64,000 nucleotides of DNA from positions 234,953 to 298,952 of the forward strand of contig JANWWC010000002.1 in assembly GCA_025056215.1 (NCBI GenBank). The letters are read 5' to 3'. Position numbers and translations under genes: made by a program. The notes under the pieces are model-generated. The model saw nothing but the letters and a program-made list of their open reading frames with translations. It was not told where the DNA came from and searched no databases. Positions 17,149 through 26,024 of the stretch are shown in pieces. This DNA is from Cytophagales bacterium. GTDB taxonomy: Bacteria; Bacteroidota; Bacteroidia; Cytophagales; Flammeovirgaceae. Each line of letters opens with the position of its first letter. Position 1 is the first letter of the stretch.

Positions 17149-19503
17149 TCACTTTCCAAACACCTTTTCAACAGAACTTCGGGCAGGAATCTTGACAATC
17201 TCGTAAGTCTTTGATGGATTAATCGATAATGGCTTAGAAGAGTTTTTATCTACCAACACCTTTACCTTAGCTTCGAATTCTGTAGGATTGTTGAAAAGTA
17301 CACTAAGCTTTTTAGGTTCGTTTTTCTTTATCATAGCTTCAATATGGTCAAGACTTACTAATATCGACTTTTCTGGGTTTAAATAAACGCCAGGTAATTC
17401 ACTATAGGCGAGCATCAAAGTAGTTTCTGCCCATGTAGTATGGCGAACTATTTCTCCAATTCCTTCAAGCCAATCAGTGGTACTAACGCGCTCCGACATC
17501 CAACCAAAAGGCAAATCAGCAATAGGACGTTTAGGATGACACAAAAACTGCGGAATAGCATGCGTAATTTCTTGTAAAAGCTTTATATACTGCATTTTAT
17601 TTGTGTAACGATACAATCGAAGTAGCGCAATTCCCGAAAAGGTACATACTCCTGGAGCGCCGTGCTTGTTTTGTGTATTAGCAAAAACAGCTCCTAATGA
17701 ACTCATACCAAGCTTCCCAAATGTGCTCTCAGGAGGAAATCGGTAATCGTACGCCATCACCCAAGTGGTGAATTGTTCTGCTAACTCATCCGCATATTGC
17801 AACCATTTTTTTTCTCCTGTAAAATCGTAAAGGATTGTAAAAGATTCTAACAAAGCATAACAAGATTCTGAGTCGGGGTTTTGCATCGCATCACCTGGGC
17901 CTCCGTTCGTGTAACCTTTCTTCACAAATTGATGATAAAAATACTCAGCAGATTCTTGTGCTACTTTGGCATACTCAGGATTCTGAAAAAAGGCAGAAGC
18001 CAACATCAATGCCGCAGGCAAAATCGCGCCGCTCGTAGAACCTCCTACAGCAATCTTTCCAGTTTGTGTATCGATAAAATTGCCAAACTGACCGTTTTCT
18101 TTCCAAACTTTTACAAAAGCATCAGCTACAGTTTTGACGCCATTTTTCCACGTTTCTTGAATAGGAATTTGATTTTCTTGCATATAGAAAAAATGCTTCA
18201 AAACATAATACAATCCATCACCTCCTTTTCTTACCAAATGCCAATTCTGAGAAGTAGGCTTACGAATGTCTCCTCCGTACCAAATATTACCTTTTTCTCC
18301 TGAATCCCAGAAAAATCCACTCGGAGCAATGCCATTCGGAAAAAGCCAATTAAATACGCGCAATACGCGATCTTGCGAAAGTTTTGTGCCATCAATGAGC
18401 AGGGGAAGAGTAGAAATCATGCCTCCTGTCCAACCAATTTGCCAATCTTGCAAGAAATTTTCCCGATTTCCAACTGTATAGTATCCAAATGACTCGTCCC
18501 AATTTCCATTTTCTTCTACAGAGCGATTGAATTTGTCATGCACAGTTTGATACGCTTCCGAAAGAGGCATCACATGCTTGAACGGAGTCTCTCCTACAAT
18601 ATCTTTCCTAATGACTTGAAAGCGCGAAAACAAAGATTGAAGTTGAGTAGCTTCAAACAAATAGATTCTAAATCTTAGTTTAATTTCATCACCTTGTTTC
18701 CAGTCAGGAGCTCTATCATCTGAAGGAAACTGCATGTCAGCAATTCTGTATTTATAGCGCTCTCTCACGCAAACGGGCGTAATCTTGATAAACGCTTGTG
18801 AACGATTCGCACTATCTTTTGCAACGGTTTTGAGCCGAGTTTCCTCTATACTTATTCCGATATCGCCGTATTTTGTAGATACATCGGTAAGAATCCAACA
18901 TGCGTATTGAAAAGCGGGCGCATAAAAACCAATAGAAGGCACGCTCATACTTCCGCTTCTTTCTTCGATGCGCGAGAATCCATCTCCGATAGCCAACCGC
19001 GGAACATCAGAAATGTAAGTAGGCTTATCAGGACCTATATCTTTAGGATCGAGCAATTTGGGAGAATACTGAATTCGTCTGGATGCAAAGCGATTTCCTT
19101 TATAAACGGCAGCAGGAAGCAATACATAATTTGCAGTATCCCATTTTGAAAAATGCAACTCTACAGCAGGTAAAATTTGGGTATCTTTCCCATCTGTCAC
19201 TCTATAAGTAACTTCGATTTCTACTGCGTCCTGGCGGTCTCGAACAAGCTTTGCTGTGTAACTAACTTCCCAAGCAGTCATTTCAAAATATTGCCTTACA
19301 GGCTGACCACTGGGACTTAACTCAAAAACTTGTTGATGTATCAATGAGTTATAGCGCTCGTAGTCATATTTATTGAGTGAACCCTTAAGTTGGCAATTAT
19401 ATCTTTTAAGCCATGCAAAAAGATTGCTGCGCATATCTTGAGCAGCAACTCTGTACTGAAAGAAGATAACTATTGCAAAACAAAAAATATTCAATTCCTT
19501 CAT
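17149..19503 (-). CDS. Secreted six-hairpin (alpha/alpha-toroid) glycosidase-like protein
   Basis: 784 residues from ATG 19503; a TTG start 11 codons upstream would spoil the signal peptide (MKELNIFCFAIVIFFQYRVAAQ). The first half is a beta-sandwich-like region. The second half (about residues 350-720) is made of helical hairpins with Gly/Trp-rich turns such as KGGDGLYYVLKHFF, GGSTSGAILPAALMLASAF, YTNGGPGDAMQNPDSESCYAL and GVCTFSGIALLRLYRYT, the look of a six-hairpin glycosidase barrel. Catalytic residues cannot be assigned and no CAZy family was recognised. It probably acts on a polysaccharide in the periplasm or outside. Confidence 0.55.
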   Translation of the reverse strand: MKELNIFCFAIVIFFQYRVAAQDMRSNLFAWLKRYNCQLKGSLNKYDYERYNSLIHQQVFELSPSGQPVRQYFEMTAWEVSYTAKLVRDRQDAVEIEVTYRVTDGKDTQILPAVELHFSKWDTANYVLLPAAVYKGNRFASRRIQYSPKLLDPKDIGPDKPTYISDVPRLAIGDGFSRIEERSGSMSVPSIGFYAPAFQYACWILTDVSTKYGDIGISIEETRLKTVAKDSANRSQAFIKITPVCVRERYKYRIADMQFPSDDRAPDWKQGDEIKLRFRIYLFEATQLQSLFSRFQVIRKDIVGETPFKHVMPLSEAYQTVHDKFNRSVEENGNWDESFGYYTVGNRENFLQDWQIGWTGGMISTLPLLIDGTKLSQDRVLRVFNWLFPNGIAPSGFFWDSGEKGNIWYGGDIRKPTSQNWHLVRKGGDGLYYVLKHFFYMQENQIPIQETWKNGVKTVADAFVKVWKENGQFGNFIDTQTGKIAVGGSTSGAILPAALMLASAFFQNPEYAKVAQESAEYFYHQFVKKGYTNGGPGDAMQNPDSESCYALLESFTILYDFTGEKKWLQYADELAEQFTTWVMAYDYRFPPESTFGKLGMSSLGAVFANTQNKHGAPGVCTFSGIALLRLYRYTNKMQYIKLLQEITHAIPQFLCHPKRPIADLPFGWMSERVSTTDWLEGIGEIVRHTTWAETTLMLAYSELPGVYLNPEKSILVSLDHIEAMIKKNEPKKLSVLFNNPTEFEAKVKVLVDKNSSKPLSINPSKTYEIVKIPARSSVEKVFGK

Positions 19504-19649
19504 TTTAAGAACTTTAAATTTTGTGGGTGTCTGCAATTTTTAGCAATAATAAAAAAACTACTACTCAAATCAAGGCTGAGATAGTCAAGAAATCAGAAAT
19601 CTTTTTTTAAAAAAAGAAAACGAACTCTCTTCAATATGAGTAAGTTGTC

Positions 19650-19657
19650 TATATTTG
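19650..19657 (+). promoter_or_regulatory. Bacteroidota-type -7 box ahead of ilvC
   Basis: TATATTTG matches the TAnnTTTG consensus exactly, 38 bases before the ilvC ATG. No clear -33 TTTG box is seen at the expected distance. Confidence 0.5.
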
Positions 19658-19694
19658 CAGGATTTTAAAAAAATAAATTTTAAACGTTTATAAA

Positions 19695-20747
19695 ATGGCA
19701 AAGATCGATTTTGGAGGTGTTATCGAAGAAGTAACTACGCGAGAAGAATTCCCACTCTCGAAAGCAAAAGAAGTTTTGAAAGATGAAACAATTGCCGTCA
19801 TCGGATATGGCGTACAAGGTCCTGGGCAAGCGCTTAATCTTCGCGACCAAGGTTTTCGCGTCATCGTAGGGCAACGCAAAAACTCTAAAACGTGGGACAA
19901 GGCAGTAGCAGACGGCTGGAAACCAGGAGAAACGCTTTTTGAAATAGAAGAAGCTCTTCAACGCGGTACTGTCATTCTCTACCTCCTTTCAGACGCAGGC
20001 CAAATGCAAATGTGGCCTACTGTAAAAAAATATCTTACTGCTGGTAAAACATTATACTTTTCTCATGGTTTTGGAGTAACTTTTAAAGAACAAACAGGTA
20101 TTGTTCCGCCTCCCGATATAGATGTTGTATTGGTAGCTCCCAAAGGTTCAGGAACTTCGTTGCGCCGTTTGTTTTTAGAAGGAAAAGGACTTAACTCGAG
20201 TTATGCCGTCTTTCAAGATGCTTCTGGGAAAGCAGAAGACAAAGCAAAGGCTATCGGAATTGGCATAGGCTCAGGCTATTTATTTCCTACCACTTTCCAA
20301 AAAGAAGTATATTCCGACCTGACTGGAGAACGAGGAATCCTTATGGGAGCACTAGCGGGTGTTATGGAAGCACAATACAATATTTTACGCGAAAAAGGAC
20401 ATTCTCCTTCGGAGGCTTTTAACGAAACAGTAGAAGAACTTACAGAGTCTCTCATCAAATTAGTAGGTGAAAACGGTATGGATTGGATGTATGCAAACTG
20501 CTCCACCACTGCCCAACGCGGCGCTTTGGATTGGAGACCGCGATTCCGAGAGGCTGTAGCACCAGTGTTTCGCCAATTGTACGAAAGTGTTGCATCAGGA
20601 AACGAGGCGCGCATCACTATCGAAGCTAACAGCAGACCTGATTACAGAGAGCGCTTAGAAGAAGAACTCAAAGCTCTGCGCGAAAGTGAAATGTGGCGCG
20701 CTGGACAACAAGTGCGTGCTTTGCGCCCCGATCGCCAGAAAAAATAA
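19695..20747 (+). CDS. ilvC: Ketol-acid reductoisomerase (NADP-dependent)
   Basis: Catalyses isomerisation and reduction of 2-acetolactate or 2-aceto-2-hydroxybutyrate, the second common step of valine/isoleucine/leucine synthesis. The 350-residue length fits the short class. The Rossmann motif IAVIGYGVQGPGQALN is at about 33-48 (Val replaces the commoner Ser in GYGSQG). Catalytic-domain signatures APKGSGTSLRRLF, SDLTGERGILMGALAG and the C-terminal YANCSTTAQRGALDW are present. It has its own promoter box and terminator and stands alone; ilvB/N, ilvD and leu genes, often linked in this phylum, are not in the window. A class IV aminotransferase that could finish the pathway is at 62158-63048. 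Confidence 0.95.
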   Translation: MAKIDFGGVIEEVTTREEFPLSKAKEVLKDETIAVIGYGVQGPGQALNLRDQGFRVIVGQRKNSKTWDKAVADGWKPGETLFEIEEALQRGTVILYLLSDAGQMQMWPTVKKYLTAGKTLYFSHGFGVTFKEQTGIVPPPDIDVVLVAPKGSGTSLRRLFLEGKGLNSSYAVFQDASGKAEDKAKAIGIGIGSGYLFPTTFQKEVYSDLTGERGILMGALAGVMEAQYNILREKGHSPSEAFNETVEELTESLIKLVGENGMDWMYANCSTTAQRGALDWRPRFREAVAPVFRQLYESVASGNEARITIEANSRPDYRERLEEELKALRESEMWRAGQQVRALRPDRQKK

Positions 20748-20750
20748 TAC

Positions 20751-20777
20751 AAAAACCCTGAACATCAGGGTTTTTTT
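20751..20777 (+). terminator. Rho-independent terminator of ilvC
   Basis: An 11-bp perfect inverted repeat (AAAAACCCTGA at 20751-20761 with TCAGGGTTTTT at 20765-20775, loop ACA) is followed by further T residues, starting 4 bases after the ilvC stop. Confidence 0.9.
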
Positions 20778-20812
20778 GTAGAAACAATAATAACTTCTTT
20801 AAAACAAATTTT

Positions 20813-20820
20813 TATCTTTG
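20813..20820 (+). promoter_or_regulatory. Bacteroidota-type -7 box ahead of the Deg protease gene
   Basis: TATCTTTG fits TAnnTTTG exactly. Transcription would begin near 20827, so an upstream TTG at 20818 cannot be the start codon and ATG 20869 is preferred. Confidence 0.5.
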
Positions 20821-20868
20821 GAGAGGCGATGCTTAACATGCTGTTTTGTTTCTTTAAATATTTTACTT

Positions 20869-22311
20869 ATGAATTTCAAACAAATTTTTCTTACAAGTCT
20901 CATTGGTTTCATAAGTGGCTTGATAGGAAGTTGGGTTTATGATCGCTCGAAGAATTCTCAGCCAACTATACCTTCTCCACAAGCTACCTCTTACACTACA
21001 AATTTTACAGAACCCAAACACGAAAACCGTCATGCCACTAACCGAGTTGAAATTGACTTCATAGAAGCCTCTAAATCTTCTTCAAGTTGTGTAGTGTATG
21101 TTCGTACGATATCGGAGCGAGAAATCCCGCGCTTTAGTTGGTTTGATATGTTTTTTGGTGGGCGAATGAATGAAACAGTCATCGGCTCGGGCTCAGGTGT
21201 AATTCTTACTTCTGACGGATATATTGTTACAAATCATCATGTAATTTCTGGAGCAGAACGCATTGAAATTATTCATCAAAAAAGAACCTACGAAGCCAAA
21301 GTGGTAGGCACAGACCCTTCTACCGACTTAGCTTTATTAAAAATAGAGGCTCAGAATCTTCCTTCTATCCGAGTAGGCAGTTCACGCGATGTACAAATTG
21401 GAGAATGGGTATTAGCAGTAGGCAATCCATTCAATTTGGCTACTACTGTTACAGCAGGAATTGTAAGTGCTAAAGGACGCAATATCAACATTTTAAAAGA
21501 TGTGTTCCCTATCGAATCATTTATTCAGACAGATGCTGCTATCAATCCTGGAAACTCTGGAGGCGCTTTAGTCAATCAAAAAGGAGAACTTATTGGTATT
21601 AACACAGCTATTTTATCTAAAACAGGCTCTTATGCAGGTTATGGATTTGCTGTGCCCGTAGATATTGTCATGAAAGTAGTAAATGACATTAAAAAATATG
21701 GTGAAGTACAAAAAGCATTTTTTGGAGCAGAAGTCACAGAAATGGATGAAAACTTATCCAAAAAATTAAATACGGACGACCTTAATGGAGTAGCTATCCT
21801 TCAAATAGCACCTGACGGCGCCGCCGACAAAGCAAAACTTGAAGAAGGCGATATTATCTTGCAAATCGACGATGTCAAAATCGATACTAAAACTACTTTT
21901 GACGAGCAAATTGCTTATCACTCGCCAGGTGATAAAATCAAGATTACCTATCGCAGAAACGGAAATATCAAAACTACTGAGTTAGTGCTTACTAACATAG
22001 AAGGAACTACAGGAACGCTCAAAAGAGAAATCTATATTGCTAAGCAACTCGGAAACGCTCATCTAGAAATTGTTCCTAAGATTGAACGCTCGCGTTATAA
22101 TATCACTTCAGGCATTCGCATACGAAAAGTAGGCAACGGACTCTTAGCGCAACTCGGATTACAAGAAGGCACTATCATCGCAAAAGTGAATAATTATGCT
22201 GTCGAAAAACCAGAAGAGCTTGAAAGTATCTTAGCTAGACTGCGAGGAAGAATCATTCTTGAAATCATTCATAAAGACGGAAACCGCCAGTTTCTTACTT
22301 ACCTCTTTTAA
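20869..22311 (+). CDS. degQ: HtrA/Deg-family periplasmic serine protease with two PDZ domains
   Basis: 480 residues from ATG 20869. An N-terminal hydrophobic segment (about 5-22) acts as signal or anchor. The trypsin-like domain holds the complete triad: His in VTNHHVISGA (about 124), Asp in STDLALLKI (about 153) and Ser in INPGNSGGAL (about 230). Two PDZ domains follow (about 285-375 and 395-480), the second shortened. The family degrades or refolds damaged envelope proteins. The next gene starts 1 base after the stop, so the TIR-like gene is probably in the same transcript. Whether it is DegP-, DegQ- or DegS-like cannot be decided; the symbol is a family label. Confidence 0.93.
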   Translation: MNFKQIFLTSLIGFISGLIGSWVYDRSKNSQPTIPSPQATSYTTNFTEPKHENRHATNRVEIDFIEASKSSSSCVVYVRTISEREIPRFSWFDMFFGGRMNETVIGSGSGVILTSDGYIVTNHHVISGAERIEIIHQKRTYEAKVVGTDPSTDLALLKIEAQNLPSIRVGSSRDVQIGEWVLAVGNPFNLATTVTAGIVSAKGRNINILKDVFPIESFIQTDAAINPGNSGGALVNQKGELIGINTAILSKTGSYAGYGFAVPVDIVMKVVNDIKKYGEVQKAFFGAEVTEMDENLSKKLNTDDLNGVAILQIAPDGAADKAKLEEGDIILQIDDVKIDTKTTFDEQIAYHSPGDKIKITYRRNGNIKTTELVLTNIEGTTGTLKREIYIAKQLGNAHLEIVPKIERSRYNITSGIRIRKVGNGLLAQLGLQEGTIIAKVNNYAVEKPEELESILARLRGRIILEIIHKDGNRQFLTYLF

Positions 22312-22312
22312 G

Positions 22313-23677
22313 ATGTATGACATTAGCCTTAACTATGCTCCACAAGACAATCTCGCACAAAACTCTTCAAAAGGATGGATAAATTTTTTTGTCGATTTTT
22401 TAAAAATGGCTCTCTACGAAATGTCGGGAAGAGAGTTTTCTATTTTTTTTGATGAAAAAACATCATTCCTTCCTTCTTCTACTATCCTTATTAATGTGTT
22501 GAGCCCGCATTTTGTAGCTGAAAAGGAATGCATAGAACGCTTAAAAAAATTTTTACAAGAAACTCCAAGCAAACTCTATATTTTCAAAGTACTCAAAGAG
22601 CCTTTAAGCAAAAAAGACTATCATCCGCTTTTAGCAGAATTAGAAAACTTACCTAATTATCCTTTTTATTGGGAAAACGAAAAAGGACAAATTGAGCATT
22701 TCGCCCCTTTCTTCAAGTTTCAAGGAGATGACTTGTTTAGCCTGCAATTACTCGATATTTGTTATGATATTCTACAAATAATTGAAAAAAAAGAAGTACC
22801 CCAAAAAGCAGTTTATCTTGCTGAATGTGGAAAAGACCTCTTTAAAGAAAAAGCGCTTATAAGACGAGAACTCAAACAAAATGGATTTCGCGTACTGCCA
22901 GAAAAACCCTATCCAATAGACTATGGAGACGCAGCACAATTTGTTGAGCAAGAAATGCAAAAAGTTCATGTTTCTATTCATCTAATAGGAAACGACTATG
23001 GAACTATTTTAAGAGGAGATAGAATCTCTATTCCAGAGTTAGAAATCCAACTTTCTGAAAAATTTCTTCAACAAAAAGATTTTTATCGATTTGTTTGGAT
23101 TTCGCTTTATGCTAATCCAACTAATCAATATCAACAAAACTTATTGGAAAAAGTAAAAACCTTTGTTCTACCTGATTATCGCTCAGAAGTATATCAAACT
23201 AAAATTCAATACTTTAAAAATACTCTTATAGAGCTTTTACAAAAGAATGAAAATCCTATAAAGCTCACTTCAAAGCAATATCAAAAAGCGATCTATTTGC
23301 AATTTGATAGAAAAGACATCAAATGGGCAACTACCGTTGAACAATTATTAGAACTCTTAAATTTCAAAGTACTTCAGTTACCTTATAACATAGATGTAAT
23401 GCAAGCCAGGAATTTGCATCGAAAATACTTGAATATGTGTACACTTACTTTGATTTTATTCGATAGCACTTCTGAAAAGTGGCTTACTGCTACACTTCAA
23501 GATGCCTTCAAAGCTCCTGGATTCAGAAAAGATTTTGAACTTTTGCCCATTGGCGTGGTAGTCCGCAATGCGACGCAAAAAAGAATAGCTGAAAAAATTA
23601 TCCATTCTTTCAAAAATACTTATCAGTGCCTTTTGCTGTCATCCGAAGAATTAGAAAGTTTTGTAAAGCAGTTCTAA
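22313..23677 (+). CDS. TIR-like multidomain protein (three TIR-like segments)
   Basis: 454 residues from ATG 22313; an upstream TTG lies inside the Deg gene and is less likely. No signal or membrane segment is seen. Residues 1-85 follow the TIR layout: ISLNYAPQDN, GWINFFVDFLKMAL, FSIFFDEK, ILINVLSPHFVAEKECIERL. A second segment (about 165-260) reads AVYLAECGKDLF, RRELKQNGFRVLPE, VHVSIHLIGNDYG and ISIPELEIQ, the pattern of bacterial TIR-like domains linked to signalling ATPases. A third (about 325-420) again shows AIYLQFDRKDIKWA and LTLILFDSTSEKWL. TIR domains cleave NAD or act as scaffolds in immune signalling; whether this one is catalytic is unknown. It sits 1 base behind the Deg protease gene. 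Confidence 0.62.
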   Translation: MYDISLNYAPQDNLAQNSSKGWINFFVDFLKMALYEMSGREFSIFFDEKTSFLPSSTILINVLSPHFVAEKECIERLKKFLQETPSKLYIFKVLKEPLSKKDYHPLLAELENLPNYPFYWENEKGQIEHFAPFFKFQGDDLFSLQLLDICYDILQIIEKKEVPQKAVYLAECGKDLFKEKALIRRELKQNGFRVLPEKPYPIDYGDAAQFVEQEMQKVHVSIHLIGNDYGTILRGDRISIPELEIQLSEKFLQQKDFYRFVWISLYANPTNQYQQNLLEKVKTFVLPDYRSEVYQTKIQYFKNTLIELLQKNENPIKLTSKQYQKAIYLQFDRKDIKWATTVEQLLELLNFKVLQLPYNIDVMQARNLHRKYLNMCTLTLILFDSTSEKWLTATLQDAFKAPGFRKDFELLPIGVVVRNATQKRIAEKIIHSFKNTYQCLLLSSEELESFVKQF

Positions 23678-23760
23678 AAATTATTATCCAAAAAAATCTT
23701 AAAAAAAGCTAAAAAATATTTGTCAAGCTACTCCCTTGAGTTGTCTTTCTAAAAAACTAA

Positions 23761-23961
23761 ATGAGGATCGCTATGATTTCTATTTTTAACATGCACCATA
23801 AACCAACTGAACCGGTTACTTCTTTACCTTTGCAAGTATGTCAATCCTACATTAACCGATTTGAGCATGCAGTTCGAAATCTTGAAATGATTACGGAAGA
23901 GGAGCGCCGCGAACGAAACAAAGAGATTCATCGCCGCTTTTCTAATCTGCTGTTTATATAA
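23761..23961 (+). CDS. Possible small protein of unknown function
   Basis: A 66-codon reading frame with a charged, helical second half (RFEHAVRNLEMITEEERRERNKEIHRRF). A second ATG four codons in (23773) has an AGGA-like sequence in front of it. It lies 83 bases behind the TIR-like gene in a region otherwise without a gene. The composition looks protein-like, but no family was recognised and the reading frame may be chance. Confidence 0.4.
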   Translation: MRIAMISIFNMHHKPTEPVTSLPLQVCQSYINRFEHAVRNLEMITEEERRERNKEIHRRFSNLLFI

Positions 23962-23986
23962 ACTTAGGGAAAATTTCGATTTTCTT

Positions 23987-24439
23987 TTACAATTTGTATT
24001 TGGTATCTATCCAAATCGTTACAGGTCCGTCATTAGTAAGAGTCACTTTCATATCCGCTCCAAAAATTCCTGTAGCGATGGGTTTTTTAAGTTTCTCTGT
24101 AAACAAGCGAATAACGTATTCATAAAGCGGAATAGCTTTTTCTGGTCGAGCAGCCCCTGCAAAAGAGGGGCGGTTTCCTTTTTTAGTAGAAGCCAAAAGG
24201 GTAAACTGACTTATTAACAAAATATCTCCTTTTACATCTATCACAGAAAGATTCATTTTACCTTCTTGATCGCTAAAAATTCGCATCTGTACAATTTTAG
24301 AAACTATCCATTGAGCATCTTCTTCTGTATCTTCATAATGAATTCCTAACAAAACTACTAGCCCTTTTTGGATAGAAGCCACTTGTTGATTTTCTACGAC
24401 TACATTAGCTGCGCTTACTCTTTGCAGAATTGCTACCAT
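23987..24439 (-). CDS. dtd: D-aminoacyl-tRNA deacylase
   Basis: Hydrolyses D-amino acids (and mischarged glycine) from tRNAs, acting as a cytoplasmic proofreading enzyme. The 150-residue length is standard. The two hallmark motifs that form the dimer-interface active site are present: SQFTLLAS (consensus SQFTL) and NDGPVTIWID (the cross-subunit NxGPVT motif). The N-terminal MVAILQRVSAANV is also typical. Start ATG at 24439. It is monocistronic. Confidence 0.95.
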   Translation of the reverse strand: MVAILQRVSAANVVVENQQVASIQKGLVVLLGIHYEDTEEDAQWIVSKIVQMRIFSDQEGKMNLSVIDVKGDILLISQFTLLASTKKGNRPSFAGAARPEKAIPLYEYVIRLFTEKLKKPIATGIFGADMKVTLTNDGPVTIWIDTKYKL

Positions 24440-25264
24440 ACTTCAAAAATTATATCGCAATGTTATTTTTTTGAGAGATATTTGCTTTTGTATTTTCTGC
24501 TCGCAAGATATGTTCTGCTGCGTAATGCAACATCAGTTTTTAAGAAAGAATTTGAAAATTGAAAATTTATAATTTCTAGTCATCAATTAAGAAAATTCAC
24601 ATTTGCACAAGATTTTGATAGTTTATAGCAAAAGAAGCTTCTGTACTCTAATTTCGAAACAGAACAATAAATACTACAGTCGGAAAGAGTCTCCACAAGG
24701 AGGCTACTGGAAGCCTGTTCTTGCAAAAGAGCCACACTTATATTTCCAATAAATTCCAACACTCACTTCAGCACGTGTTTCAGATACACCAACAAACAAA
24801 TTGGCTACCTATCACTATGAAATTCTATTTTATTATAAATAGAAGTGAGTTTGTTAATCTCATCTAAGCTTAGCCCGGTGTTTAACCGCCAATTTTTTAG
24901 AAATCCTAACAACATAAGCATATATATTTCGCTGTGCAATAATATTTTCTCCTGTAGTATCGTAAGCTTAGTCCGAAAGGGTGATTATTTTTTTAGAACG
25001 TTTGTAATGCAAGACAAGAAGATTACTCCCAAAGCACCTCTCTCCTCCCTGAAGCTACTTATGTAATTTACCCATTGATTCCGATGAGCTACGTAAACAT
25101 AATTCACGAAAAGAAAACTCTATTCAAAAAAGGCATAAGAGACAATTTCAAACAGAAAGTTCTTATGCAGACAATTTCCCATAAATATTTTCAGAAGCAG
25201 AAAACTTTTAATTACTCTATACTTACAATCAACAACAATTCTGCTATTCATCGTTTTACGAAAC
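24440..25264. other. 825-base stretch without an intact gene
   Basis: Between dtd and the GDPD-like gene no convincing full-length coding frame is seen. The centre holds the PorP/SprF-like relic (24704-25110). The remaining parts (24440-24703 and 25111-25264) show only short chance frames and A/T-rich sequence; no tRNA, terminator or promoter box was recognised. Confidence 0.6.
24704..25110 (-). pseudogene. Degraded PorP/SprF-family (T9SS-associated membrane protein) gene relic
   Basis: No long frame is open here, but the minus strand carries family-like fragments in order and in different frames: VAHRNQWVNYISSF and GALGVIFLS (25072-25092 and onward), then AYVVRISKKLAVK (24881-24919), then TGLSLDEINKL (ending near 24845), then GVSETRAEVSVGIYWKYK with ARTGFQ (to 24707). 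PorP/SprF proteins carry a RNQW motif, a GLGV...D strand, a YxYxxxIS...L segment followed by GLSLG-like residues, and a GIYWK-like strand. At least three frame changes separate the pieces, and the region is shorter than a full gene (about 300 residues). The reading was done by eye, so the family call is moderate. Confidence 0.5.
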
Positions 25265-25837
25265 TCACCATAATTCTGGCTTTTTTGTGCAAACGGCATC
25301 AATTTCCCAAGAACCAATTCTTTGCTTAAACTCAGAAATTTTCTCTAAAGGATGACCTTGAAGTTCAGGAGAAACCAAACATATTTTAAAGTGTTTTTTT
25401 AGAACAGGGTAATTTTCAGAATTCAAAGGCAAATCACTAAAGCAATCGACCCACACCCAATCTACTTTGCCAGCAAAATTCATGACAAATTCTAGTGGCT
25501 CAAATTCTGAAAATCGAACTGCTATTTTTCTAACCCCTTTTCGCACATATTTAACCAAAAAAGGCAAAGAAAGATCGAGAAAAAAATAATCTTTCACTTT
25601 ATACTGTTGCATCAAGCCCAAAAGTGCCTCTTCAAGTCCTTCACATTTGGTGTTTAAAATAATAAGCTCATGGCGAAATACTTTTAGCAAATCTTCGAAA
25701 CGCTCGCCACTCTGAAAAGCATCGTGATGCATAATAAGTTCCTTCCCATCCGCGCGAAGATCTAACTCAATTCCATAATGAGTAGGGACTTGAGCCAACT
25801 GCGCAACAGTATTGATACGATGCACGATTTTAAGCAT
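25265..25837 (-). CDS. Glycerophosphodiester phosphodiesterase-like protein (short)
   Basis: 190 residues, cytoplasmic, start ATG 25837. The N-terminal HR (VHRINTV), the metal-binding GIELDLRADG and the MHHD segment match the GDPD catalytic set (HR...ExD...HD) of a TIM-barrel phosphodiesterase. The protein is shorter than normal GDPDs (about 240-300 residues), with the C-terminal barrel strands compressed (DAVCTKKPELW matches the usual end, where the last strand gives D-x-V-x-T-N/K-x-P). Its substrate could be a glycerophosphodiester or another sugar phosphate diester. It is divergent from rfaE1, which shares the 187-base upstream region. Confidence 0.68.
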   Translation of the reverse strand: MLKIVHRINTVAQLAQVPTHYGIELDLRADGKELIMHHDAFQSGERFEDLLKVFRHELIILNTKCEGLEEALLGLMQQYKVKDYFFLDLSLPFLVKYVRKGVRKIAVRFSEFEPLEFVMNFAGKVDWVWVDCFSDLPLNSENYPVLKKHFKICLVSPELQGHPLEKISEFKQRIGSWEIDAVCTKKPELW

Positions 25838-26024
25838 TGGAGTTTATATTTAGATGTTCTCAAAAAATTCGGTTCTATTAATCTGGACTGAAAGCTTTAA
25901 ATTAATTAACAGTTTCATCGAAATTTGTAGAAAAAAGCTAACTCTTACAAGAATTAGAAAAACAAAGTTGCGAATTTGGCGGATAAGCAATAACTCGCAA
26001 AAAATTAAATAAACTATCATTGGT

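Noticed and set aside
20818..20868. TTG start 17 codons before the Deg protease ATG
   Set aside because: It falls on the -7 box, so transcription would begin after it; the N-terminus is also unlike a signal anchor.
25075..25329. Reading frames on both strands in the gap behind the GDPD-like gene
   Set aside because: They overlap each other and the PorP/SprF relic, and their composition is not protein-like.
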